Origin: Neisseria bacilliformis
Lineage (GTDB): Bacteria; Pseudomonadota; Gammaproteobacteria; Burkholderiales; Neisseriaceae
DNA: 64,000 nt
Assembly (NCBI RefSeq): GCF_014055025.1
Contig: NZ_CP059571.1
Span: 2,232,001-2,296,000, forward strand
Reading direction: 5' to 3'
The position numbers and the translations under genes are program-made. Each line of letters starts with the position of its first letter. Positions within the stretch are counted from its first letter, which is position 1. The notes below the pieces were generated by a model, which did not search any database, was not told the origin of the DNA, and saw only the letters and a program-made list of their open reading frames with translations. Of this stretch, positions 16,376-28,771 are shown in pieces.

Positions 16376-17914
16376 ATGAAGCTGCCAAAATCCTTGTTTT
16401 TTTCCGGCTCCGCGCTGCTTTTGGGCGCGTGCCAGAGCCTGCCCGACCTGTCACAGCGCAGCGTTTCCACCTATATCGACACCGAATCCTCCCCGCGCTT
16501 GGAAGCCGCCCTGCCCTCGGAGAGGCCGTCTGAAAAAGAGACAGGGCAGACGGGCGTGTACCTGCTGGCCGACCCGCACGACGCCTTTGTCGCCCGCGCC
16601 ATCCTTATCGGCCACGCCGACCATACGCTCGACATCGCCTACTATATCTGGCACGACGACGTGTCCGGCAAAATGCTGTTCCAAATGCTGCAACAGGCCG
16701 CCCGTCGCGGCGTGCGCGTGCGCCTGCTGCTCGACGACAACAATACGCGCGGCATGGACGACACCCTCGCTGCGCTCGATGCGGAAGAAAACATCGAAAT
16801 CCGCCTGTTCAACCCGTTCACCCACCGCAAATTCCGCGCCCTTGGCTACCTCACCGACTTTCCCCGCCTCAACCGCCGCATGCACAACAAATCCCTCACC
16901 GCCGACAACCGCTATGCCATCATCGGCGGTCGCAACGTCGGCGACGAGTATTTCAACGTATCCACCGAAACGGGCTTCGCCGATTTGGACGTGCTGGCCA
17001 AAGGCGCGGTCGTAACCGACATCTCGCGCGATTTCGACCGCTATTGGGCGAGCGGGTCAAGCTACCCGTTCGCCGCCGTCGCCAAACATGCAAACGCAGA
17101 AAAAGGCCGTCTGAAAATACGGCAGTCGCGCAAAAAAGACGCCCCGATACGCGAAAGCTATCTCGACGACCTCGAAAACGCCCCGCTGGCCGCCGCCGTA
17201 TCCGCCGGCAAAGTCCCCTGGATTTACACCGACGCGCAGCTTGTCAGCGACGACCCCGCCAAAGGTCTCTCACGCAGCCGCGAAAAACCTTCCGTTGCCG
17301 ACAAGCTGCTCGAAACCCTCGGCAAACCGCAGCAGGATCTGTTCATCGTCTCCCCCTATTTCGTCCCCAGTAAATGGGGCATGGAAGCCCTGCGCGGCAT
17401 CACCGCCAAAGGCGTGGGCGTAACCGTGCTCACCAACTCCCTGCGCGCCACCGACGTAGCCGCCGTCCACTCCGGCTACGCCCGCTACCGGAAAGACCTG
17501 CTTAAAGCGGGCGTGGAACTTTACGAAGTCAAACCCGACTTCGCCCCGCCCAAAGCCAAAGACAAAGGGCTTACCGGCAGTTCCGCCACCAGCCTGCACG
17601 CCAAAACCTTCGTTGTAGACGGCAAACGCGTCTTCATCGGCTCGCTCAATTTCGACCCCCGCTCCGCCCGCCTCAACACCGAAATGGGCATCGTCTTGGA
17701 CAGCCCCGAAATCGCCGCCGATATGAGGCAGGAGCTCCGGCAGATGGCACCCGAATACGCCTATAAAGTCATTTTGGATCCCAAAGGCCGCCGCCTGCGC
17801 TGGCAAGACCCCGACCGACCGGGAGAAATTCTGAAAAACGAACCGGACGCGGGTTTGTGGAAACGGCTGTTCAGCAACATCCTTTCCTTGTTCCCGATTG
17901 AGAAACTTTTGTAA
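16376..17914 (+). CDS. Phospholipase D-family lipoprotein, cardiolipin synthase C-like
   Basis: 512 residues from the ATG at 16376. Lipoprotein signal with lipobox LLLGACQS. Two HKD catalytic motifs: MHNKSLTADNRYAIIGGRN (about 170-190) and LHAKTFVVDGKRVFIGSLNFDPRS (about 405-428). The spacing and length match ClsC (YmdC)-type enzymes that build cardiolipin from phosphatidylglycerol and another phospholipid. A DUS is read in frame in the linker after the lipobox (SERPSEKE) and another gives EKGRLKI. Located near pgsA, which supplies the precursor pathway, but not in one operon with it. Confidence 0.85.
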   Translation: MKLPKSLFFSGSALLLGACQSLPDLSQRSVSTYIDTESSPRLEAALPSERPSEKETGQTGVYLLADPHDAFVARAILIGHADHTLDIAYYIWHDDVSGKMLFQMLQQAARRGVRVRLLLDDNNTRGMDDTLAALDAEENIEIRLFNPFTHRKFRALGYLTDFPRLNRRMHNKSLTADNRYAIIGGRNVGDEYFNVSTETGFADLDVLAKGAVVTDISRDFDRYWASGSSYPFAAVAKHANAEKGRLKIRQSRKKDAPIRESYLDDLENAPLAAAVSAGKVPWIYTDAQLVSDDPAKGLSRSREKPSVADKLLETLGKPQQDLFIVSPYFVPSKWGMEALRGITAKGVGVTVLTNSLRATDVAAVHSGYARYRKDLLKAGVELYEVKPDFAPPKAKDKGLTGSSATSLHAKTFVVDGKRVFIGSLNFDPRSARLNTEMGIVLDSPEIAADMRQELRQMAPEYAYKVILDPKGRRLRWQDPDRPGEILKNEPDAGLWKRLFSNILSLFPIEKLL

Positions 17915-17935
17915 CAGGTTGGTTAGGAAAATAAA

Positions 17936-17976
17936 AGGCCGTCTGAAACGCGGGATTCCCGTTTTTCAGACGGCCT
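17936..17976. terminator. DUS terminator behind the PLD gene
   Basis: Inverted AG-DUS pair 22 bp past the stop, with a GC-rich inner stem CGGGA-TTCCCG. Confidence 0.65.
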
Positions 17977-18118
17977 GTATTGTACCGCAAGCCTGGGAAG
18001 GACACGACCCGCCCGCAGGCGGACAAGCCCGCACCGGGCAAAAGCGAAGCCGGCATACCGCCGGCCTTTGTCTTGCAGCCCCACCCGTCTGCGGACGGGG
18101 CATCCTCCGTTTTGCGCC

Positions 18119-18445
18119 CTACTTTTTCACTGCTGCTGCGGGCGCGGCTGTAGTTGGCACGGCCGGTTTGACCGGTTTGGCATTGGCGGCACCGCCGACC
18201 GTCGCCTGGTCTTTCAGCTTGCCCAGGATACCGTCGCCGATACCCTTGACCTTCTTCAAATCGTCCACCGACTTGAACGCGCCGTTCTCCTTACGGTAGT
18301 CCACAATCGCCTGCGCCTTCGCCTGGCCGATACCCGGCAGCGCTTTGAGCTCTTCGGCCGTCGCCGTATTGATATTCACCGCAGCCGCCACCCAGGCCGC
18401 CACACCGTAAGCCAAAAGGCCGAACAAAGATTTCTTCAAATCCAT
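18119..18445 (-). CDS. comE: ComE/ComEA-like competence DNA-binding protein
   Basis: 108 residues: signal or membrane segment (about 1-22), then tandem helix-hairpin-helix motifs (VNINTATAEELKALPGIGQAKAQAIVDYRKENGAF and SVDDLKKVKGIGDGILGKL), then an Ala/Pro-rich tail ending KK. ComE binds incoming DNA in the periplasm during natural transformation. It stands directly downstream of the 5S gene on the same strand. In N. gonorrhoeae comE exists in several copies next to rRNA operons, so this position is a family hallmark. More copies may exist elsewhere in this genome. Confidence 0.92.
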   Translation of the reverse strand: MDLKKSLFGLLAYGVAAWVAAAVNINTATAEELKALPGIGQAKAQAIVDYRKENGAFKSVDDLKKVKGIGDGILGKLKDQATVGGAANAKPVKPAVPTTAAPAAAVKK

Positions 18446-18584
18446 AGTGTCCCTTCCGTTAAAAATAAAGGATTAAATATAAAGAGCAGGTATCATAATC
18501 AAGAATGACATAACAGGCAAGCCGGTTACGCCGCAACATACCGTACAACGGCATCCGAGATACAGATCCGTTTTCCGGCCAAAC

Positions 18585-18612
18585 AAAAACCCCGCCACTT
18601 TGGCGGGGTTTG
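18585..18612 (-). terminator. rRNA operon terminator
   Basis: Perfect hairpin AACCCCGCC-ACTTT-GGCGGGGTT followed, in minus direction, by TTTTTG. It lies just past the 5S gene. Confidence 0.85.
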
Positions 18613-18620
18613 CAATAGGT

Positions 18621-18734
18621 GTCTGGCAGTGACCTACTTTCGCATGGGAATCCACACTATCATCGGCGCTGGTTCGTTTCACTGTCCTGTTCGGGATGGG
18701 AAGGAGTGGGACCAAACCGCTGTGGCCGCCAGAC
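18621..18734 (-). rRNA. rrf: 5S ribosomal RNA
   Basis: About 114 bases with complementary ends (GTCTGGC/GCCAGAC) and the conserved CCGAAC and GCGCCGATGATAGT segments. Ends are approximate. Confidence 0.95.
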
Positions 18735-18865
18735 TGAAACTGTCAAATCGGCAAAGCCGGCCGCAGCAAGACATCCGTCTTTTGCGGCGTATCAACTGTG
18801 ATGAACATATCGGAACAAGTCCTATGCAAGCATTATCTTCAAAGAAGCAAAGTCCTTCAAATGAT

Positions 18866-21752
<2,887 letters not shown>

Positions 21753-22110
21753 ATCATTTGAAGTACCTTTCTGACTTCGGTACTTTGCCGTTGACTAGCT
21801 TGGCACCTTAAGGCCTCTACTTTGATAAAGCTTACTGCTTGTTGTGTCTTAATCCCGCCTTTTGTGTCTCGGGATTAAGTCGATACAATCATCACCCAAA
21901 TTACTGGGCTTTATTTCGAACTGTTTGGTAGTTCTGATAAAACCTCAGTGTCTTTGTTTGTTGATTTCGGCTTTCCAATTTGTTAAAGATCGATGCGTTT
22001 TGATTCGCAAATTAAAATAAACTATTTAGAATGTTTCTCTTGCAAATTGCCGGTATGTTTTACTTTCCAACAATTTGCTTTCTGTTTAATTCGCTTTAAT
22101 TTGAAAATCT
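21753..22110 (-). other. 23S leader / internal transcribed spacer
   Basis: Spacer of about 360 bp between tRNA-Ala and 23S. It holds inverted pieces that form the 23S processing stalk with sequence beyond 18866 (CAAATGATAGAGTCAAG-type ends). An AT-rich boxA-like segment (around TTGTTAAAGATCG at 21979-21991) is seen. No gene. Confidence 0.6.
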
Positions 22111-22186
22111 TGGTGGAGGCAAACGGGATCGAACCGATGACCCCCTGCTTGCAAAGCAGGTGCTCTACCAACTGAGCTATGCCCCC
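22111..22186 (-). tRNA. tRNA-Ala (anticodon TGC)
   Basis: The minus strand begins GGGGGCATAGCTCAGTTGGT, anticodon TGC in TTTGCAAG, ends with encoded CCA. Standard rRNA spacer tRNA. Confidence 0.96.
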
Positions 22187-22196
22187 GGATGTTCGC

Positions 22197-22273
<77 letters not shown>

Positions 22274-22326
22274 TTTGTAACGCTCTGTCCGATTACCGAT
22301 AAGTGTGGGTGCCAAGCCCTTTTCTC

Positions 22327-23871
<1,545 letters not shown>

Positions 23872-24030
23872 ATCTCTAACTTATTCAACTTCTGGTCCGC
23901 TTCAAAGAAACCGACAGGAAACAAATGTTTGTCTCTGTCTGTTTTTTGTCGCAGTGCGGGGCTCGCGCACCCACACTTATCGGTAATCGTTTTGTTAAAG
24001 AACTGTGCCGCCGAAGCAGCGAAGACGCGA

Positions 24031-24059
24031 ACTATACGGGAACGGGAATTTCAGGTCAA
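24031..24059 (-). promoter_or_regulatory. rRNA operon promoter
   Basis: On the minus strand: -35 TTGACC (24059-24054), 17-bp spacer, -10 TATAGT (24036-24031), then a GC-rich discriminator (TCGCG). The start would be near 24024, about 150 bp before 16S. An antitermination-like segment (CTTTAACAAAACGATT) lies in the leader at about 23985-24000. Confidence 0.85.
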
Positions 24060-24183
24060 GCCTTGCAGCGGGGATATTTCGGGGGAAAACGGCATTGCCT
24101 TGGCAGAAAAGGAAATTTTGTTTTGGAAAAAACGGGCAAAGGCAGGTGAAAGGCTTTAAGGGGCCGTCTGAAAAGCGGTTCTT

Positions 24184-26166
24184 TCATTTTGCCAGGTAGG
24201 GTTTCACTGCTTTTCTGACTTTCGCCAGCCATGCCCTTTGTTCGGCGGGCGAAGGCGGACGGCTGTAGGCAAACTGCCAGTCTTCGTATTGGCGCAATAA
24301 TTGTGCGACGGTGTCGTCGGCGGTTTGGTTTTGTTCCATCCATTGTAAAAGTTCGGAGGCGGTAACGGCGGGGAAGGTTTCGTCTTCTTCGCCGACGAAG
24401 GCGGTTTTGAGCAGCAGGAAGCCTTCGGTGAGCGGTTCCTGCTCTTTGCGGCGGCCGCGTTTCCACCACCAGACGACGGGGATGAGGGCGGCGGCGGTGC
24501 CGATGAGGACGGCGAACAGGGCAGTGGCGGGGCCGAAGCGGCCGAGGCCGAGTTTGCCGAACAGGTTGTTTTGACTGCTTTCGTCGTAGTTGACCACCCA
24601 CTGCTGCCAGTAGAATTGGCCGCTCTCGAGCCATTTGTTCCAGATTTTCGCGCCACTGCCGCTGCCGACAATCATTTCGCGTTCCTGTTCGGGCAGGGCG
24701 TTGTCGAGGCCGCCGGAGAGGCGTTGGGCAGAGACGGCGGCGGTGGGGTCGACGCGCAGCCAGGCTTGTTCGTTTTCCAGCCAGATTTCCGCCCAGGCGT
24801 GGGCGTTTTTGCTGCGTATCTGCCAGAAGTCGCCGCTTTCCTGATAATCCGCGCCGAGGTAGCCGGTTACGACGCGGGCGGGCACGCCGGCGGCGCGCAT
24901 CATGACGACGAAACTTTGCGCGTAGTGTTCGCAGAAGCCCTGCCGCCCGTTGAACATGAAGTTGTCGATGCTGTCGCCGCCGCTGCCGTAGAGGGGCGGC
25001 TGCAAGGTGTAGGAAAAATGCTGGCTGCGGTAGTGGTTGAGGACTTTTTTTGCGAACTCCCGTGCCGAGCCGCTCTGCTGCGCCAGAAGCTGCGCCAGCT
25101 GGCGGGTGCGGATGTTGCCCGAGGGCGGCAGGCGCAGGTAGATTTGTTTTTCAAAATTTTTGAGTTTCTGCGGCAGGCGGTCGTTGGCGCGCGACTGTAA
25201 CTGTATCCGCCGCAGCCCTTCGCGGCTGCGCACGCGCACCACGTCGCCGAGCTGCACTTTCATGCCCGCCCCGACTCTGCCGACGGGGTAGTCCAGCACG
25301 GGAATCACGCCGTTTTGGTCGCGCAGGATCATTTGGTAGGAGAGTTTGCGGCCGTCTGAAACCTGCGGGTCGCTCACTTCGTCGAAATCGGGCATGGCGT
25401 GCCACGCGCTGCCGTCGAAATCGGCCATTACGATGGCGCGCCAGTAGAGCTGGTCCTGACGCGGGTTAAGGCTGCCTGAAAAGGTTACGTTGGCCACCAG
25501 CTCGTTGCTCTGCACCAGATTGCCGATGCTGCCCGGCTGCATGGTGTCGGACAAACCGGTTTTCGCCTGCGCCTCTTTCTGCTGCGGAATCGCCCACAAA
25601 GGCTCGCTGCGGCGCGGCATCACTACAAACAGCACCGCCGCCAGCGGCAGGGTGAGGCCGAAGGCCAACAACCCCTGGCGCAGCGCGTTTTTCGCGTCCG
25701 CGCCGCACAGCAGGGCAAAACACACGCCCACCGCCAACAGCGCGGCCAAAAGCCACAGCCCCGTAGTCAGCCCCTGGCCGAACAGCACCGCCGAGCCGAT
25801 CAAAAACAGCATGGCCAGCAGCAGCACCTGCCAGTCGCGCATGCCGCTGCCTTCAAACGATTTGAGCAGCACCATCAGGAGCAAAAAGGAAATGCCGCCA
25901 TCGCGCCCGATGACCGTGCCCAGCTGGCTCCACACCAGAAGCCCGCCGCCGACGGCCAACGCCAGCAATACCACGGCGGGCAGCTTGTTCACGCCCGCCT
26001 GCAACAGGAAAAACCGCAGAGTCAGCAGGCCGAGGAACACCGCGCCCACGCCCAGCGGAAGCTGCGCCAGAAGCGGCAGCGACGACCACAGCAGGGCGAG
26101 CAAAACCGCCGACACGGCTTTTTTCGGCGGCGTTTCTTTTAAAAATTCGGGGTTCAGAATCAGCAT
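24184..26166 (-). CDS. tgpA: TgpA-like membrane transglutaminase (DUF3488 plus transglutaminase core)
   Basis: 660 residues. About six membrane helices in the first 195 residues, a periplasmic DUF3488/linker region, then a transglutaminase-like domain with catalytic Cys in GRQGFCEHYAQSFVVMMRAAGVPARVVTGY, His in NAHAWAEIW and Asp in WLRVDPTA. A last helix (about 545-570) and a cytoplasmic helical DUF4129-type tail. The family is found with MoxR and DUF58 genes, as here, and is thought to act in a membrane or envelope quality pathway whose chemistry is poorly known. Third gene of a moxR-DUF58-tgpA set; 221 bp with DUS repeats separates it from DUF58. Confidence 0.88.
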   Translation of the reverse strand: MLILNPEFLKETPPKKAVSAVLLALLWSSLPLLAQLPLGVGAVFLGLLTLRFFLLQAGVNKLPAVVLLALAVGGGLLVWSQLGTVIGRDGGISFLLLMVLLKSFEGSGMRDWQVLLLAMLFLIGSAVLFGQGLTTGLWLLAALLAVGVCFALLCGADAKNALRQGLLAFGLTLPLAAVLFVVMPRRSEPLWAIPQQKEAQAKTGLSDTMQPGSIGNLVQSNELVANVTFSGSLNPRQDQLYWRAIVMADFDGSAWHAMPDFDEVSDPQVSDGRKLSYQMILRDQNGVIPVLDYPVGRVGAGMKVQLGDVVRVRSREGLRRIQLQSRANDRLPQKLKNFEKQIYLRLPPSGNIRTRQLAQLLAQQSGSAREFAKKVLNHYRSQHFSYTLQPPLYGSGGDSIDNFMFNGRQGFCEHYAQSFVVMMRAAGVPARVVTGYLGADYQESGDFWQIRSKNAHAWAEIWLENEQAWLRVDPTAAVSAQRLSGGLDNALPEQEREMIVGSGSGAKIWNKWLESGQFYWQQWVVNYDESSQNNLFGKLGLGRFGPATALFAVLIGTAAALIPVVWWWKRGRRKEQEPLTEGFLLLKTAFVGEEDETFPAVTASELLQWMEQNQTADDTVAQLLRQYEDWQFAYSRPPSPAEQRAWLAKVRKAVKPYLAK

Positions 26167-26317
26167 GATGTTTGGTTTTCCCTTGGCAGCCTGCCCGCGC
26201 TTTTCCGTCTTTCAGACAGCCTTTGTTTTTCATATATAAAGTAGATACGGATTGAACACATCCGAAGCCCGGCCTGCGGCGGGTCGTGTTGATTTGGTTT
26301 CGCCCTCTTGCAGAGAG

Positions 26318-26378
26318 GCCGTCTGAAAACGCGGTTTCGGCGCAGCCAAAAACGAAAAACAGGCTTTTCAGACGGCCT
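26318..26378. repeat. DUS pair with family E tail, between DUF58 and tgpA
   Basis: AG-DUS, then ACGCGGTTTCGGCGCAGCC, then an inverted DUS that borders the DUF58 stop. Could form a hairpin; it may reduce tgpA expression relative to moxR. Confidence 0.6.
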
Positions 26379-26387
26379 CAAACCCGC

Positions 26388-27326
26388 TTACCACAAGGCC
26401 AACGCGGTCAGGCAGATTTCGCGCTGGCCGTGCTGCGGGGCAATGCTGCGCTGGGGCATTTCGAGGATGTAGGGCAGGCCGCTGCGGTCGGCGTCGAGCA
26501 CGCGGCGGCACAAGAGGCCGGCGAGACGGTCTTTGGGCGTGCCGGCGGGATAGTCGCGGTAGGAAATGATGTTTTTGTCGGCGGGCGGCACTTCCTCTTC
26601 AAAGCGTTTGGACAGCATCTCGCCCGTTTTAGCATAGGTTTTCCACGCGATGTGCTGCACCGGCATGCCGTCCCGGTGCGCTTGGAGATAGGCCGGTTCG
26701 TCGCCGCCTTCGGCGGGGCGGCGTTCGGCGGTTTCGCCGCTGCCGCGCGGGGCGGCGGCGGGCACGGCGTGGGCAATCGGGGCGGGATACACCACCGCGT
26801 CGCTCGGCCAGTGCCACACGCATTGCGACACGGTGAGGCCGAAGGGGGCGACCGAGGCGGTGCGCAGCGGCGGCACGCGCAAATGGCCGCGCAGCAGGGC
26901 GGGCACGCGCCAGTCGAAAGCCGCGCTGCCCTCTTCCGCGCGCCAGGGCTGCCAGATGTTTTCAGACGGCCTCTGCGCGGCCAGATAGTCGTCTTCGCTG
27001 CACAGCCAGAGGAAACGGGTGCGCTGCGGGCTCTGCGCCGTCAGCTGCAACACCGCGTCCTGCCCCGCGAACACCTCCTGCGGCATGGCCACGTCGATTT
27101 TCAGCGCGAGCAGCTGGCGCAGGTTGAGCAGCACGCCCACGGCGAGAAAGCCCAGCAGCCAGAAGGCGGCGACGTAGGCGAGGTTGACCTGATAGTTCAC
27201 GCCCACCAGCCACAGCAGGAAAACCACCACCAGCAGCCCCGCGCCCAGCCGCGTCGGGCGGCAGCGGATGGCGGCGAGGGTGGGCGAGCGGCCGGATGCC
27301 GGAGCGGGCTTACTGGACGGGAACAT
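26388..27326 (-). CDS. DUF58 domain protein
   Basis: 312 residues, two membrane helices near the start (about 28-70), then a soluble part with the DUF58 core (EPAYLQAHRDGMPVQHIAWKTYAKTGEMLSKRFEEE, about 215-250). DUF58 proteins have a von Willebrand-A-like region and occur with MoxR ATPases and transglutaminase-like proteins. The start overlaps the end of moxR by 17 bp, so they are translationally linked. A DUS is read in frame as QRPSENIW. Molecular role unknown. Confidence 0.85.
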   Translation of the reverse strand: MFPSSKPAPASGRSPTLAAIRCRPTRLGAGLLVVVFLLWLVGVNYQVNLAYVAAFWLLGFLAVGVLLNLRQLLALKIDVAMPQEVFAGQDAVLQLTAQSPQRTRFLWLCSEDDYLAAQRPSENIWQPWRAEEGSAAFDWRVPALLRGHLRVPPLRTASVAPFGLTVSQCVWHWPSDAVVYPAPIAHAVPAAAPRGSGETAERRPAEGGDEPAYLQAHRDGMPVQHIAWKTYAKTGEMLSKRFEEEVPPADKNIISYRDYPAGTPKDRLAGLLCRRVLDADRSGLPYILEMPQRSIAPQHGQREICLTALALW

Positions 27327-28233
27327 GGCTGAGGATGCCCGAGAGAATCTGCGCCGCCGTCGCGCCCTGCTGCACCGGTTGCAGGCGGTGGTTGGCCACG
27401 GACACCCACACCGCCTTCACATCGTCGGGCAGCACATGGCCGCGCGCGTGCATAAACGCCCAGGCTTTGGCCGCGTTCACCACCGCCAGCCCCGCGCGCG
27501 GCGAAAGGCCGGTAACAAACTGTCCCGGGCGGCGCGTTGCCTCCACCAGCCGGTACACATAATCGGCCGCCGCCTGCGCGAAACGCACCTGCGCGGCCTG
27601 CTGCTGCCAACCGCGCAATGTTTCGGCGTTGCACACCGGTTTCACCTGCGGCAGGGCGCGGCGGCGGTCGCCGTGGAAATACAGCATTTTTTCCGCCTCG
27701 GGCGCGGGATAGCCCATGCTCAGGCGCATCATAAAGCGGTCGAGCTGCGACTCGGGCAGCGGGAAAGTGCCGATTTGGTCGGTGGGGTTTTGCGTCGCCA
27801 CCACAAAAAAGGGCTGCGGCAGGCGGTAGGTTTTGCCGTCTGCCGACACCTGTTTTTCCTCCATCGCCTCCAACAGCGCGGATTGCAGCTTGGGCGAGGC
27901 GCGGTTGATTTCGTCGGCCAGCAGGAAGGAATGGAACACCGGCCCGGGGTGGAACTCGAATTTACCCTCGTTGGGACGGTAGACGCTTACGCCCAACAGG
28001 TCGGCGGGCATCATGTCGTTGGTGAACTGCACGCGGCGATAGTCCAGCCCCAGCACCGCCGCCAGCCCGTGCGCCAGCGTGGTTTTGCCCACGCCCGGCA
28101 CGTCTTCCAGCAGCACGTGGCCGTCGGCGAGAATGCAGGCAAGCAGTTGTTTGAGCACGGGTTCTTTGCCCAGAATCAGTTGGTTGAGCTGGGCGAGCGC
28201 GGCCTGTATGCCGGCCTGTATATTGTCTGTCAT
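27310..28233 (-). CDS. MoxR-family AAA+ ATPase
   Basis: 307 residues from the ATG at 28233 (MTDNIQAGIQAALAQLN); the frame upstream contains DUS-derived codons. Walker A EDVPGVGKTT, Walker B LLADEINRASP, sensor 1 ATQNPTDQIGTFPLPESQLDRFMM, and C-terminal lid. MoxR ATPases act as chaperones that activate partner enzymes, usually through a DUF58/VWA protein, which is the next gene here. First gene of the moxR-DUF58-tgpA group. Confidence 0.9.
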   Translation of the reverse strand: MTDNIQAGIQAALAQLNQLILGKEPVLKQLLACILADGHVLLEDVPGVGKTTLAHGLAAVLGLDYRRVQFTNDMMPADLLGVSVYRPNEGKFEFHPGPVFHSFLLADEINRASPKLQSALLEAMEEKQVSADGKTYRLPQPFFVVATQNPTDQIGTFPLPESQLDRFMMRLSMGYPAPEAEKMLYFHGDRRRALPQVKPVCNAETLRGWQQQAAQVRFAQAAADYVYRLVEATRRPGQFVTGLSPRAGLAVVNAAKAWAFMHARGHVLPDDVKAVWVSVANHRLQPVQQGATAAQILSGILSHVPVQ

Positions 28234-28408
28234 ATCCGTAATGTGTTCAGGCGGTTGTAAAGGGCGCGGATTGTAGCACAGAGGCCGTCTGAAAACGGCG
28301 GCGGCGGGCTTGCGCGGCGTTTTCAGAAACGTCATCCCCGCGCAGACGGGGACGGCCTTTGCCGTTCAGCGGTTTGGGATGTTGGGGAAAGCACAGATTC
28401 GTCGGGCG

Positions 28409-28450
28409 GCAGGGAACGCGTGCGTCGCCTTGGGGCGACACACCCTACGG
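28409..28450. repeat. Short palindromic repeat, family C, copy 2
   Basis: Matches 838-880 around GGGAACGCGTGCGTCGCC and continues GGGGCGACACACCCTACGG. Confidence 0.6.
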
Positions 28451-28498
28451 CAGGTTCGACATAGGTCGGAATGGAACAGGCCGTCTGAAAAACAGCGG

Positions 28499-28573
28499 GC
28501 AGGTCGGGCATTTATGCCCGACTGGCGGACACGGGCAAATCGAATAATGTCGGGCATAAATGCCCGACCTACG
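28499..28573. repeat. Palindromic intergenic repeat, family A, copy 2
   Basis: Same inverted ends as 721-790, with a different centre. A DUS flanks each side. Confidence 0.7.
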
Positions 28574-28603
28574 GACTTTTTCAGACGGCCTCAAACGGTG
28601 CAA

Positions 28604-28634
28604 ACCGCATGCGTGGCTGCGCCACACACCCTGC
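28604..28634. repeat. Short palindromic repeat, family B, copy 2
   Basis: CGCATGCGTGGCTGCGCCAC then ACACCCTGCC, the reverse orientation relative to 8940-8975. Confidence 0.55.
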
Positions 28635-28653
28635 CTCGGCGGCAAATCCATAC

Positions 28654-28728
28654 AGTAGGGCGGGTCCTGACCCACCACAACCATGCCGACTCCCGCAAAC
28701 GGCGGGTCGAGACCCGCCCTGCCTCCGC
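28654..28728. repeat. Repeat family D, copy 1
   Basis: GTAGGGCGGGTCCTGACCCA, a spacer with CATGCC, then GCGGGTCGAGACCCGCCCT. It contains two small hairpins. A decayed copy lies at 30473-30536, on the other side of the fusion gene. Confidence 0.6.
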
Positions 28729-28771
28729 AGAACGCGTGTGCCGCCGGTTTGCGCCCGAACGCGGACGGCCT

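Larger units (their letters stand above)
28277..28771. other. Gene-free stretch with repeat families A, B, C and D
   Basis: This 495-bp region holds no credible gene. It contains a dRS3-like remnant (28330-28350), family C (28409-28450), a DUS, family A (28499-28573), another DUS, family B (28604-28634) and family D (28654-28728), set almost end to end. Confidence 0.7.
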